Origin: Diphasiastrum complanatum
Taxonomy: Eukaryota > Streptophyta > Lycopodiopsida > Lycopodiales > Lycopodiaceae
Direction of reading: 5' to 3'
Length of the DNA stretch: 64,000 bases
Assembly (NCBI GenBank): GCA_029204225.1
Contig: CM055110.1
Coordinates: 33,236,416 to 33,300,415 of the forward strand
The notes under the pieces are model-generated. The model was given only the letters and a program-made list of their open reading frames with translations. It was not told the origin of the DNA and searched no databases. The position numbers and the translations under genes are program-made. Below are positions 10,680-22,065 of this stretch, piece after piece; positions within the stretch are counted from its first letter, which is position 1, and each line of letters opens with the position of its first letter.

Positions 10680-12130
10680 TCTTGAGTCATGAATATGCAC
10701 TTTCTACAAATGTAAGTAATTCCAATGCCCAATTATGGCATTAGAAGATTTGGACAAATGTTTAAACATGAATCTATCTTGTACAAAGGATGGAAAAGTA
10801 TTGTCAAGGATATATGTATAAATGCTACCTCCATAGACACTTGAAGCATCTCTTACATGTGCTTATTAGAGAAACAACCTAGATCAATATTTTCATAAGG
10901 ACAAGCCAATAGAGCTAAATCTATTCTTGAATCGATACATGGTGATTTGTATGGCCCTATGAGCATACATTCTCTTGGTTATGCACTATATTTTAACACA
11001 TTTGTAGATGATAATTTCAGATTTACCAGAACAATCTTCATAAAAGCAAGTCTGAGGCATTAAACTGCACCAAATAATTCAAGTGGTTTGTTGTGACAAA
11101 AACTGCTCAGAAGATCAAGATTCTATGCACCAATTGTGGGGGAGAATACATCTATGACAAAATTTCGGATTATCTATCTTTGTGCAACATGCATCATAAG
11201 TTCACCATCAGCTATGTGTAGAATGGAGTATCCAAAAGGAAGAACCAAATATTAGTAGATGCAACACAAACAATGCTCACAAACGCTCAACTATCCAAGA
11301 GATTGAGCAAAAGTAGTCTCTACCAGTTGTCATCTATAGATTTATAGGAGCACTAATGTAGTCGACTCAAAGAACTATGGCTACAAATCGAGTATGAAAT
11401 AGCTTCGAGTGTTCGGATGTCTATTCATAAATCATCAACAATTTGAATCAACTACTGATTTGAGCCCGATGCACTACCAACTAGGCATCAAAATCACGGG
11501 AGATAGATTGCCATAATCCAATAGAAATATCTGGTCAATGTACTTCATAGGTATCACATGTAAGACTACAAGTTGATAGACTCACATATGGATCCACGAT
11601 TCAAGCTATTGAATGACATGTCCACAAAGACTGAAGCACAACAAAAAGAAATGTGTAGATGACCTGATCTAGTGTACAAAGTGAGCAAATTGTTGCAATA
11701 CATGTCAAATCCATGACTACCAGTTAATAACTGTGTTCATCATGTATGCCATGATCTATAGATCACCTAATCTTGCATACACAGTGCACGCATTGTTGCA
11801 ATACATGTCGAATCCATGACTACCACATTGGAAAGTTCTACAAAGAGCATTTGATGTACATACAGGCCATAAAGCACTATGCTTTGTGTTATGATAGATA
11901 TTCCAAGAATGTACCAGTTCTGAATGCCTATTCAGACTCAAATTGGGTTGGAAAAGTGGATATTAGAAAATCCACCTTTGGCTACTTGTGCTTTCTTGTA
12001 GGAGGACCAATTTTATGGAACAATCAAAAGCAAGAATGCATTTCCTTGTCCGTTATTGAGTCTGAATATGTTGCATCCATCTGTATAGTAAAGGACATTA
12101 TTTGGCTTCGATGATAATTCCAAGATTTGA
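10680..12130 (+). mobile_element. Degenerate Ty1/copia element H
   Basis: The plus strand carries, with many stops and frameshifts, a copia integrase (ESIHGDLYGPMSIHSLGYAL, then FVDDNFRFTRTIF, at about 10935-11045), the end of the RT (IYRSPNLAYTVHALLQYMSNP around 11755-11820) and RNase H (11860-12113). The region between integrase and RNase H is strongly shortened. Parts of the same element recur inverted at 15280-15900 and at 40690-41600. Confidence 0.8.
11773..12114 (+). pseudogene. copia RNase H fragment (element H)
   Basis: The frame encodes AYSDSNWVGKVDIRKSTFGY, CFLVGGPILWNNQKQECISL and ESEYVASICIVKDIIWLR. These are the copia RNase H motifs D.DWAGD...RKST.GY, ..SW.SKKQ..V..SS.E.EY and the trailing W. 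It ends in a stop after IIWLR. Upstream, 11655-11725 and 11740-11830 are two copies of the segment encoding LLQYMSNP, so the RT C-terminus is partially duplicated. Confidence 0.85.
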
Positions 12131-13000
12131 AATCTCAACTCACTAACTCGCTAAACACATTGAAGTTAGATTTAATTTTCTTATTCCTGACCTAAATTCA
12201 TTTTCCAAGAACTCCTATACAAATACTCACTCTCTACAACACCCTATAGAAATGAACTATTATATAAATTAATCTCCAATTTTACAAGCATTTTTTTTTT
12301 GGCTTGACATTAGCCTAAATGGCTTGGTGAACTTTAGTTCTCCAAAACCCATCCTTAATGATACTTATCACCTCTTTTTGACATGCCTATAGTGGAATTC
12401 GTGCCGTTAATTTTCTTTAGCAAGGATGTGAGGTTCATTTATGGGTATTCAAGTCTATGTAACAAAAGGAATACCATGGAAATTCTCCAATGATCTCCAA
12501 GGTGCATGGCCTTATCATTGGTCTATGTTATGGTAAGTAATTATAGGTTATTTTTTTTTTTAAATTTTGACTTAATTTATTGTATTATGTTTTTGTTAAG
12601 CATTGACTAATGAAATTACTAACTCTTCAATTTAGATTTGTGAATTTGATTATATTCCAATATCACAATTAGATTTAGCCATTGGTGGAGGGCACAATTA
12701 TCCAACATGGAAGTGAATCTGCATTAATGAAAACAAGCACGTAGCATGCATGCATGAAAAAAAGCAAACAATTTTTTTCCATTGGTGCATGCTTGATTCC
12801 ACATAGTTCTTCTTGCTATTGTGCCCTTGCATGCTCGAATCTAGAAATATGACAACTGAATTTATTTGAAAATGTATCTGTATTTTTTATGATAGTGTCT
12901 TCTTATGGAGGATGTATCCAAGTTGTTTTCTATATTGGATGAACAATTGATCGAGTTTCCAATGATGTGTCTTGAAGTCTACATGCTTGATGGTTGGCAA
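12131..13000 (+). repeat. Copia LTR-like end and adjoining repeat, inverted copy at 39895-40690
   Basis: 12170-12260 (CCTGACCTAAATTCATTTT... AACACCCTATA) recurs directly at 15185-15275 next to a polypurine tract, so it is probably the start of the LTR of element H. 12290-13000 continues into sequence matched inverted at 39895-40500, including a palindromic GCATGCATGC stretch at about 12745. No gene is visible. Confidence 0.6.
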
Positions 13001-13009
13001 AGATTATCT

Positions 13010-13185
13010 AAAATCGTGAATACTAAAAAGCAAATAGCTTGAATATTAATCAAGATTATTGTGAATACTAATCATTATTATAATAAATATTGATCGTGAA
13101 TACTTGTGAATATTGATCGTGACTACTAAAATATTATGAGTACTTATGATCATGATTATTGTGAATAAGAGTTGTGAATATTTGA
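13010..13185 (+). repeat. AT-rich degenerate tandem repeat
   Basis: Units of the type GTGAATAYTRATCGTGA recur about every 20-30 bases, with variants ending in ATTATTGTGAATA. The same array, inverted, is at 53620-53800. There is no coding potential. Confidence 0.55.
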
Positions 13186-13292
13186 GGATCATTGCCCACT
13201 TGAGCTGCCTTTTTTTAATTTGTTTCTTTTTGACAAAATTTCCAAAATGACGAACATTTTTTGTGGCCAGATATTGACATAGCATAGTGGGT

Positions 13293-13434
13293 CCTATCAA
13301 GCACAGTCATGCTGGCAACACGTGACCACCTAGGATGGTGATACGTGGCACCCAAACATGTTGATAATGCCAGACTGCGTCATGGCCCTTGTGAGGCCAT
13401 CACTGAAGGGTGTACCGTTATGGTACATAACACC
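13293..13434 (-). repeat. gypsy LTR-start fragment (TGTTATGTACC...)
   Basis: On the minus strand the sequence begins TGTTATGTACCATAACGGTA at 13434 and continues for about 140 bases. A 57097-57235 copy joins the same reverse-transcriptase fragment at the same base. The first 22-24 bases match the 3' end of gypsy copy B at 26396-26420, where they follow the polyprotein and should be the LTR start. A third piece, lacking the first 30 bases, is at 28985-29134. Confidence 0.6.
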
Positions 13435-14960
13435 CTGCGACTTCATCCAAAAACATTTCGGTTAATGGCAATGGGAAATGATCCTTATAGTAAACGAATT
13501 AAGTTTGCAGTAATAGGTTGCCATTCTTCTTTGGTGACTATAACTATAGGGCTTAACCAAAGTGTATAGTCGATAGTATATATAAATCCCACCATGACCA
13601 GTTTTTTAATCTTTGCCCTAACTTGTTATGCATGCTTCATATTCATTCAATACCGTTGTTGACGCGAATTGGTTGTGCATCAATAATAACGTCAATTGTG
13701 TGCTCATAGATCTCTTTCGAAACATCTCGGATCATTATTAGCTCCAATAGATACATGTTTGGGATTATCTTCCATCCCCAGATTAATATTTATTAGCTTA
13801 TCTCTAGATATTTGAGTGGGATGCAATTGTTTTGGTTCCTCCTTCAACATTCTAGATTTTCAATGGTTTTAGAAAAACTTTGCAGCCATTGTTCTCTACT
13901 CGTATCCTCCACTTACGCATGCTCATTCCCCTAATCTGATTCAATTGCTGGTTAGACCACTTCGGCAGCAAATAAATTAAATACCATAGATAGATGGGCT
14001 TTCCCAACTGGTATGTAGTCTAGAAACAAACTGGTCCGAGGAAAATCTTCCTCAAATTCCCCCGACATTGGTTGGAACATTAATTCCTCATTCGTTTCAA
14101 CGCCCACTGGCCACAGCACCCAATCAATCCTTCCATGATGTTTTCTGTAATTGAAATTTCTCTCCTTTGGTTGAAATAGTAACGACTCTCGTTGCCCAGT
14201 CATGCACCGCCTTTGTGGCTCTTAGCGAAGGCCTTCCTAATAAAAATGGGTATACATTTCTCCCTTTTGGGAATCTTAGAACAACAAAATTCAACAAAAA
14301 TTGTAACCCATTAATATTTACTAGGACTTTCAAGATTTCCCTTATTGGAGAATCCCTTATATGATTAGCCATATGAATGACTATTTGGATCTTATGTAAG
14401 GGTATGTAATTCAATTTACTATATATCTCTTCAGAAATGATATTTATACCTACTCCGCCATCAATCTGGATGCCCCTAATATCAATACCCTGAATGCCAA
14501 TCTCCAATCTTGGAACAATGTCCTTTTTCGTAGATTGCACAATGGCATTAAGTGATGCTGAAGGTGGTCCTTTCAGTCTTTAATTCTAGGCAACTTAGCA
14601 CGTATGGACTCTGCCAAGTACAATGCAATATGAATTAAGTTTTAATTGACCGACCGTTACCTGAAATTTATAACTGCTCGCAAAATTTGCAATTTGGTCA
14701 ACTACAATATTGACCAATTCTTGAGAGGAGTTAGGTCCATGAGACTATTGCAATTGATTCAGATCCTCCTACATAACCCTGGCCATCTAATCCACATCCA
14801 TATTAGAGTTTTGTACTTGGCCCTACATTTTCAAACTACATATATTGCCTCACCGCCTTCCCTTTGTCCTTGTGACGGGTAACAACTTGAACATCTATCA
14901 TTGGTGGTTCCTCAACCGACACTATCTTTTTTAAGTAGAAATGCACTCCAAAAAGGTTTA
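13435..14960 (-). pseudogene. gypsy gag-protease-RT fragment (K)
   Basis: Reading the minus strand from the right: a poorly conserved gag end (about 14960-14560), a retropepsin-like domain at 14540-14200 (PRLEIGIQGIDIRGIQIDGG, NIISEEIYSKL, FLLGRPSLRATKAVHDW) in which DSG is DGG, and the usual linker (NLGMEDNPKHVSIGANND at about 13790). The first third of reverse transcriptase follows (KIKKLVMVGFIYTIDYTLWL, SPIVIVTK, HFPLPL, LDEVAG). The RT stops dead at 13435 and is joined to an LTR-start fragment. The related fragment at 57236-58030 has the same junction but lacks protease. Confidence 0.75.
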
Positions 14961-15029
14961 TTGTTTAACATTCTAAAGTGAGTCCACTAGAGCTGAAGAG
15001 ACTATGTGGGCCCATCATTACTAAAAATG

Positions 15030-15275
15030 CCTTCATTGCATTAACTGATGGGTTACTATCATATCGATAACATGTTGGCCGATATTCCATCAAAGTCTTT
15101 GCCAAAGGGTAAACAAATTACGTTAGTTAGTATGTTAGCTCTTCATTCAGGTTTTTAGTGGTAAGCTTAAGGGGGAATATTGCACATTAATTTTACTCCT
15201 GACCTAAATTCATTTTCTGAGTACTCCTATATAATTTAAATACTCACTTTCTAGAACACCCTACATAAATGAACT
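15030..15275 (+). mobile_element. copia 3' end with polypurine tract and LTR start
   Basis: The plus strand encodes MLADIPSKSLPKGKQI, the conserved end of copia RNase H (AD.FTK.LP...), at about 15070-15115. A purine-rich tract AAGCTTAAGGGGGAATA follows at about 15162-15178. The next bases (TTGCACATTAATTTTACTCC) start a segment matching 12170-12260. It is probably the 3' end of an element related to H. Confidence 0.6.
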
Positions 15276-15279
15276 ATAG

Positions 15280-15900
15280 GTGATCTGTAGATCATGGCAT
15301 ACATGATGAGTACAATTATTAACTAGTAGTCATGGATTTGACATGTATTGCAACAATTTGCTCACTTTGTATGCAAGATCAGGTCATCTACACATTTCTT
15401 TCTGTTGTGCTTCAATCTTCGTGGACATGTCATTAAATAGCTTGAATCATAGATCCATGGGTGAGTCTATCAACTTGTAGTCTTACATGTGATACCTATG
15501 ACGTACATTGACTAGATATTTCTACTGGATTATGGCAATCTATCTGTCATGATTTCCATGACGAGTAGGTAGTGCACTAGGCTTGAATCAGTAGTTGATT
15601 CAAATTGTTGATGATTAATGAATCATTGACATATAATGTGAACATACTATAAAGGTATTCCTACAACTAACATGATAGAAACTATTTTTCTTTGCATGTA
15701 GCATAGACATCCGAATACTCAAAGCTGCTTCGTACTCGACTTGTAGCCATAGTTTGCTTTCAAAGGATTTTTTGAGTCGACTACATTAGTGCTCCTATAA
15801 ATCTGCAGATGACAACTCGTAGAGACTGCTTTTGCTCAAAATCTCTTGGATAGTTGAGCGTTTGTGAGCATTGTTTGTGTTGCATCTACTAATGTTTGGT
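15280..15900 (-). pseudogene. Inverted fragment of copia element H (integrase end to RT end)
   Basis: The minus strand repeats 11270-11770: the segment with ACTACAAGTTGATAGACTCA and GCACAACAGAAAGAAATGTG, and the LLQYMSNP duplication. Together with 11270-11770 it forms a broken inverted repeat around the central gypsy fragment K. It is full of stops. The left edge is at 15280 beside the LTR start and the right edge at about 15900 beside copia E. Confidence 0.7.
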
Positions 15901-15904
15901 TCTT

Positions 15905-16160
15905 TCTTTCATTTTGAATTTCCACACTGCATAGTTGGAAATCCCATCCAATTTTCTACTTTCACTCAAAATGAACTCTCCCATATTCGCCATCCCAAAA
16001 CTGCCTGAAACTGCAACCGTATGCTAAAAGCAATATGTCGAGGCCAACTATGATGTCAGAAGTCAAAAATAATGACCTTTACTTTTTCTCTTACCAGGGC
16101 ACCCTTTGCTTTTCCGTCAAATTGAAAGCCAAATCGGCATCGCCTTCCAAAATAACAAGC
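15905..16160 (-). repeat. Misplaced copy of copia E leader and gag start
   Basis: This segment is a direct copy of 20700-20960 (leader AACAATGACC..., then the gag start SILSESxKLD). Here it is joined to reverse transcriptase at about 16160, the wrong end of the element. The open frame beginning at 16435 therefore ends in leader-derived sequence (AFNLTEKQR). Confidence 0.75.
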
Positions 16161-17053
16161 AGACATAGAGTATTCCACTTACATACTGGCGCAAAGGTCC
16201 CCTCATAGTCAATGCCTTTGCTTTGTGCATACACTTTGATCACCAATCTAGCCTTGTGCTTTGTTATACTTCCATCTGCACGATACTTAGTCCTATATAC
16301 CCATTTACAACCAATGGGTTTCTTGCCAACTAGTGGTTCCACTAAGTCCCATGTGCTATGCTTAGCAATTGACTCCATCTCTTCTCCCATGGCCTTGACC
16401 CAAATGTCATCATCCTTCGCTTCAACATAATTCAAAGGTTCTTTGCTTTGAATAATGTAAGATAAGAGAGCATAATTTGATTCATACCTTTCAGGTTGTG
16501 TCTTCCCTCTAGTTGATCTTCGTAGCTCTCCCTAGCTAGATGATCTTGGAAATTCATCCATGTTACGGCTCTCCAACAATCTCTCAAACCACTTAGGGAG
16601 CTTCCTATCAGGTGATCGGCTTCTTGGTAAAAATGTATCCCACGTTACATCTTTCTCCTTGCGTTTGTCATTTGCACCTTCAATCCTTCTTACACCAAAG
16701 GATTTGTCTCTACCTCTCAAGTCTGTCTCTTGAGGTTGAGTAGTAGTATCTTGAGGTGTATCCTCGTGTCTATCACTAGGAAAGTCAATGAATGGATCAT
16801 CATGAGGAGGTATCGTCACTGTACCATCTTTCACACTTGACGTGTCCGTCTTCTCAGCATCCTCGTCTTCATACATCTTAGATTCATCAAAGATAACATC
16901 ACGACTGACATGTATCTTGTTCTCCACTAGATCAAAATATCTATAGCCCTTCACACGATCATCATATCCTAGTAATATACACTTGATAGCTTTCACATCA
17001 AGCTTACGCCTCTCTTCCTTAGGAATGTGTACAAAGGCCTCACATCCAAAGAT
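16160..17053 (-). pseudogene. copia integrase C-terminus, linker and RT N-terminus (element E)
   Basis: MKAIKCILLGYDDRVKGYRY at 16996 is the conserved integrase C-terminal segment; the acidic linker follows (KMYEDEDAEKTDTSS). RT starts at about 16435 with KAMGEEMESIAKHSTWDLV, KPIGCKWVYRTKYRADGS and KARLVIKVYAQSKGIDYEGT, matching the copia RT N-terminal region. The frame ends at APVCK and runs into unrelated leader sequence near 16160, so there are no catalytic Asp residues. Confidence 0.85.
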
Positions 17054-17743
17054 TCACAAGCGGTTTACATTTGGCTTCTTTTTTGTGAATGCCTCCTCAG
17101 GTGTTATCTTTGGTATGACAATGGTGGGACTTCTATTTTGAAGATAGATTGTCGTACTACATGCTTCTGGCCGAAATTCTTTTGGTAGTTTCATCTCAAC
17201 TAGCATAGATCCAACAATTTCCACAATCGTACAATTCTTGTGCTCAGCTACACCATTGGGAGGAGGAGTATGAGCTTGCATAAATTGTCTTTTGTTCCCA
17301 CATTGATCACAAAGATCATTAAAGTCATTAGACTTATACTCACCTCCACAATCTGATCTTAGAACTTTGATCTTCCTACTTGTCTGATTTTCGACCAATG
17401 CTTTGAAGTTCTTGAGATTGTCAAATGCATCCGATTTCTTCGTCAAGAAGTAAATCCATGTCTTACGTGACATATCATCAATAAAGGTCATGAAATAGAA
17501 GGCTTTACCTAAGGACATAGTCCTCATAGGCTTGCATAAATCTGTGTGGATCAAATTCAGGATGTTCTTTGCCCTAGCAACACCACCTTTATTGAAGTTC
17601 TCTCGATGTTGCTTCCCATACACACATGATTTGTACATCGACTTCAATTGCTCTTCTATCATAGGCAATCCTCTCACCATTTTCAATTTCCTCATGAAAC
17701 TGAGGCTTCCTAAGTTCAAGTGACCAAGCCTCTTATGCCACAT
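17054..17743 (-). pseudogene. copia integrase (element E), open but truncated
   Basis: A 229-residue open frame covers the GAG-pre-integrase zinc domain (WHKRLGHLN, CVYGKQHR) and the integrase core. The catalytic residues are visible: Asp68 in NLIHTDLC, Asp131 in VLRSDCGGEY and Glu167 in PNGVAEHKN. The first Cys of the HHCC motif is replaced by Tyr37. It ends in a TGA after NVNRL where IFGCEAFVH should continue, a CGA-to-TGA change shared with element D. Without the C-terminal domain and polymerase in frame it is a relic. Confidence 0.9.
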
Positions 17744-17745
17744 GA

Positions 17746-18132
17746 GACAAGCCCATGTTTCCCCTTGATTGTAGCATTTAACCTATACAATTTTGTATTG
17801 AGCTCCCTTATACCATCCGCAATGACTTTGAACTTTTGGTTCACATCCTTCACAAAGCAACGATCATGGGCAAATTCTACTTTCAACTTTTGATCAGTAA
17901 TAACAACAACAGAAAGTAGATTTTTTCTCAAACTTAGTACGTAAAGTACCTCCCTGATCATCTTACTTTTGCCATCAGGTAGTTGGATTGAAACGGTGCC
18001 TATCCCCTTGATCTTGCACACATCACCATTTGTTTGTGAAACGGACATTCCATTATCCAACACTTTCAAGCTACCGAACCAATCTTTGTTACCTGTCATG
18101 TGTCTTGTGGCTCCTGAGTCAATGTACTACAC
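17746..18132 (-). pseudogene. copia protease (element E)
   Basis: The minus strand reads YIDSGATRHMTGNKDWFGSL, with the aspartic protease DSGA motif, then GIGTVSIQLPDGKSKMIREV, LYVLSLRKNLLS and the trailing DGIRELNTKLYRL. This is a typical copia protease joined to the pre-integrase region. A stop replaces the residue before YIDSG, separating it from gag. Element D has no counterpart because its gag-protease interval was lost. Confidence 0.85.
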
Positions 18133-18875
18133 TTGATCATCTTGATTAGATGACAATGCTGATTTGAAGATGCTAGAGTCTCCAATCTCATCCTCATCAA
18201 CAAGGTTACGTGCTTTCTTTGGTTTCCCCTTGTCTGATTCCGCCAGAATTTCCAACATTCACTCTTCCAATGGCCCTTTTACCTCAATGGAATCACTTAC
18301 CCTTCTTCTTGGTCTTGCTGGAATATCCCTCACCCTACCGAGTCTTGGCAAATTGCTGCTTAAACTTCTTCTTGGCCTTGGCCTTGCCTTGTTTCTGACA
18401 TGTCAAAAGTGCCTGATCATCAGTGTTTTGAAGTCCAGATTTCACCATTTCTCACCGTTGCTCTTCTTGCATCAAGATTCATATGAGCTTGTCAAAGGTT
18501 GGCAATCTTTCTCTTGATGCTATTCCACTCACAAACATTTGATAGGGTTTTTCAATGCCACACAATGCATTGTGCACTAGCTTCACGTCACGTATGCACT
18601 CACCAATAGAATCCAGTTCATCCCTCATTGTCTTGATTCTGGTCATATAAGTCTGAATGTGCTCTCCTTGCTCCATGTGGGCACTATTCAGTTTTGACTT
18701 CATAAACATGATTCTTGATGGATTTGGCATCTTGAACTTCTCCTTTAGCACATTCCATGTCTGTCTGGGTGTAATAGCATCACAAATGTGGGTAATGATG
18801 TGATCATCCACTGACAAGTTAATGAAGGTGAAAACTTTCCTCACCTTCTTATCGAAGACTTTGATGTCCACTTCA
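18133..18875 (-). pseudogene. copia gag C-terminal part and damaged zinc knuckle (element E)
   Basis: The frame starting at 18871 encodes DIKVFDKKVRKVFTFINLSV, DAITPRQTWNVLKEKFKMPN, SKLNSAHMEQGEHIQTYMTR and LPTFDKLI, the UBN2-type gag of copia elements (ITP..W..L...F, then H...M...ELxSIGE). Downstream, near 18270-18240, KGHWKSECWKF is the second half of a CCHC zinc knuckle whose first two Cys are lost by a frame change. It is the only gag copy here that extends past the N-terminal third. Confidence 0.8.
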
Positions 18876-20830
18876 TTTGGTGGTCTTCTCTAATCACCTG
18901 TGATGACATCCCACATGTCCTTCTCCATCAGTATGTTTTTCATTTTGAATTTCCACACTGCATAGTTGAAAATCCTGTCCAATTTGCTACTTTCACTCAA
19001 AATGGACTCTCCCATGTTCGTCGTCCCAAAACTGCAACCGTAGGCTAAAAACAGTATGTCGAGGCCAACTTCAGATACATGATTCTTGATGGATTTGATG
19101 TCTCAAAGTTCTCGGTTAGCACATTCCATGTCTGTCTGGGTGTAATAGCATCACAAATGTGGGTAATGATGTGATCTTCCACTACAAGTTAATGAAGGTC
19201 AAAACATTTCTCACCTTTTTATCAAAGACTTTAATGTCCGTTTCATTTGGTGGTCTTCTCTCATCACTTGTGACGACATCCCACATGTCCTTCTCCATCA
19301 GTATGTTTTTTATTTTGAATTCCCACACTGCATAGTTGAAAATCCAATCCAATTTGCTACTTTCACTCAAAATGGACTCTCCCATGTTCATCATTCCAAA
19401 ACTGCAACCGTAGGCTAAAACAGTATGTCGAGGCCAACTTTAGAACCATGATTCTTGATGGATTTGACGTCTCAAACTTCTCGTTTAGCACATTCCATGT
19501 CTGTCTGGGTGTAATAGCATCACAAATGTGGGTAATGATGTGATCCTCCATTAACAAGTTAATGAAGGTCAAAACTTTCATGACCTTCTTATCGAAGACT
19601 TTGATGTCCGTTTCATTTGGCGGTCTTCTCTCATCACTTGTGATGACATCCCACTTGTCCAATGCTTGAAGCTCTTGAGATTGTCAAATGCATCCGATTT
19701 CTTCGTCAAGAAGTAAATCCATGTCTTACGTGACATATCATCAATAAAGGTCATGAAATAGAAGGCTTTACCTAAGGACATAGTCCTCGTAGGCCTGCAT
19801 GAATCTATGTGGATCAAATCTAGGATGTTCTTTGCCCTAGCAGCACCACCTTTATTGAACTTCTCTCGATGTTGCTTCCCATACACACATGATTTGTACA
19901 TCGACTTCAAGTGCTCTTCTATCATAGGCAATCCTCTCACCATTTTCAATTTCCTCATCAAGCTGAGGCTTCCTAAGTTCAAGTGACCAAGCCTCTTATG
20001 CCACATCACGTATGCACTCACCAATAGATTGCAGTTCATCCCTCATTGTCTTGATTATGGTCATATAAGTCTAAATGTGCTCTCCTTGTTCCATGTGGGC
20101 AGTATTCAGTTTTCACTTCAGAAATATGATTCTTGATGGATTTGGCGTCTTGAACTTCTCCTTTAGCACATTCCAAGTCTGTCTGGGTGTAATAGCATCA
20201 CAAATGTGGGTAATGATGTGATCATCCACTGACAAGTTAATGAACGTGAAAACTTTCCTCACCTTCTTATCGAAGACTTTGATGTCCGCTTCATTCGGTG
20301 GTCTTCTCTAATCACCACATGTCCTTCTCCATCAGTATGCTTTTTATTTTGAATTCCCACACTGCATAGTTGAAAATCCAATCCAATTTGCTACTTTCAC
20401 TCAAAATGGACTCTCCCATGTTCATCGTCCCAAAACTGCAACCGTAGGCTAAAAATAGTATGTCGAGGCCAACTTTAGAAACATGATTCTTGATGGATTT
20501 GACGTCTCAAACTTCTCGTTTAGCACATTCCATGTCTGTCTGGGTGTAATAGCATCACAAATGTGGGTAATGATGTGATCCTCCATTAACAAGTTAATGA
20601 AGGTCAAAACTTTCCTGACCTTCTTATCGAAGACTTTGATGTTTCATTTGGCGGTCTTCTCTCATCACTTGTGATGACATCCCACTTGTCCTTCTCCATC
20701 AGTATGTTTTTCATTTTGAATTTTTACACTGCATAGTTGTAAATCCAATCCAATTTGCTAATTTCACTCAAAATGGACTCTCTCATGTTCGCCATCCCAA
20801 AACTGTCTGAAACTGCAACCGTAGGCTAAA
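18690..20830 (-). repeat. Tandem repeats of the copia gag start, about 372-bp unit
   Basis: Each unit contains the short leader motif TTTAGCCTACGGTTGCAG, the gag start (MGESILSESSKLD) and the segment up to SNPSRIM. Unit junctions at about 19027 and 19400, and at about 20435 and 20805, are spaced about 372 bases apart. A displaced integrase piece (19657-20010) lies between the two pairs. Each unit joins the end of one gag start to the leader of the next at the same position (SRIMFLK then TTGGCCTCGACATAC). Confidence 0.8.
19657..20010 (-). pseudogene. Displaced copia pre-integrase and integrase fragment
   Basis: The minus strand encodes WHKRLGHLNLGSLSLM, CVYGKQHREKF and GAARAKNILDLIHIDSCRPT through FIDDMSRKTWIYFL and AFDNLKSF, lying among the gag repeats and far from the integrase at 17054. 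Its sequence (CTGCTAGGGCAAAGAACATCC... AGGCCTACGAGGACTATGTC) is closer to element D at 6066 than to the integrase of its own element. Confidence 0.85.
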
Positions 20831-22050
20831 ACTAGTATGTCGAGGCCAACTATGGTGTCAGAATTAAAAAATAATGACCTTTATTTTTTTGCTTACCAGG
20901 CCACCCATCGCTTTTCCGCCAAATTGAAAGCCAAATCGGCGTCGCCTTCCGAAAGGCACTCTATCGCCAACACCCAACTACGTGCCCAATGGAATGGTGA
21001 AATCACTTTTGGTGCACTCCGAACACTTTCTCAGCTGCAATCGGTCTATTTTGCGGTACCATACTTGCAGGTACAATCCGAGTTCTATTCATTTGGAGGT
21101 TATAGCCTTTCATTTGGGTCAAAACGTATAAACAATCTAAAAATAATGATTTTTCTATTTTTTGAATTGTTTCTTCACGGTGAAGAAACTTTACTTTTCA
21201 TAAACTTGGGACCCAACTCCAATTTCAACCTGGAAATTTTTATTGAAGTTGAGTGGCCAATTTTCCTTCAATGGCCATCAAGTCCTTTCAAAATCCCTTT
21301 CACTTCAATCCAACAGGTACTTCCAATCCAAGGCTATCATTGATCTATATGGCTTGAGATCTGACGACTATCTGTGATCTGGCATGCTCAACCACACTTC
21401 TTAAGCCACTAAACCTCTTAATACACTAAAAGAGGACTCTTCTTCCTCGCGCAAGCAGATCCGCGAGGTCTCTTCTCCTCCTCTCTGCTTGAAGCTGCTG
21501 TTTGAGGGTTTTTGAAAACTTTTAAATCACGATCCAGCTATCTCCAACAACCTTCTAGCATCCTCCTACCAGTGCTAGGGTGCCATGGTTCAATCTCTTA
21601 GAGATCCAAAAAAAGCTCACAATATAGAGAAAGTGCTGATTTTGTGCTTCCAAATCCCAGACCAGGGTTTTTCTCACAAATCTGATCTTGGCTTCTTGTT
21701 TACAGCTTTTTGACAAGCCAATCCTCTTTCTATGATGTCGCCCTACTGCTAGAAGTCTGATGCTTCAAATGGTTTTCAAAATGGTATCCTTTGAATGCAC
21801 ACCGACTGCAAACGCCAAGTAGGCTCCTTCGAAATTTTAGAATTCCATTTGGCTCAGGTTCTGATTCAGCCAACAACTCTTGTCTCTGAATCCTCACACA
21901 GTCTCAAGCTTAGCAAGCTTCTGTGTGCTAGAATTTGTGCACTAGTGCTTTACTTTCCGTCTCAACCTGCTGTCAACCTCGAACTTTCAGAAGACTCTTC
22001 TCCCAAAGCTCTCTTCAACGGCGACACTATACTATGTGCACTCCCTATAC
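20831..22050 (-). other. copia E 5' leader
   Basis: 21640-22050 matches the leader of element D (4924-5340), while 20831-21640 is present only here and in the misplaced copy at 15905-16160 (first part). A 168-codon frame on the opposite strand (20837-21343) has no recognisable domain and is not treated as a gene. No other feature is visible. Confidence 0.6.
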
Positions 22051-22063
22051 GGCTCTGATACCA
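22051..22063 (-). other. Primer-binding site, initiator Met tRNA (element E)
   Basis: The minus strand reads TGGTATCAGAGCC, a perfect match to the complement of the plant initiator Met tRNA 3' end, two bases inside the LTR at 22066. The equivalent site in element D has one C-to-T change. Confidence 0.9.
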
Positions 22064-22065
22064 AC

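Noticed and set aside
13570-13590. TATATATAAATCCC as a promoter TATA box of an LTR, also at 57375-57390
   Set aside because: On the minus strand the same bases encode GFIYTIDY within the conserved N-terminal part of gypsy reverse transcriptase in both copies, so the match is coding sequence read backwards.
20837-21343. 168-codon plus-strand frame
   Set aside because: It lies antisense in the copia E leader, has no recognised domain, and its first part is repeated non-functionally at 15905-16160.
22051-22063. tRNA gene fragment
   Set aside because: Only the 3'-end complement is present, directly beside an LTR. This is a primer-binding site, as at 4911 and 62458.
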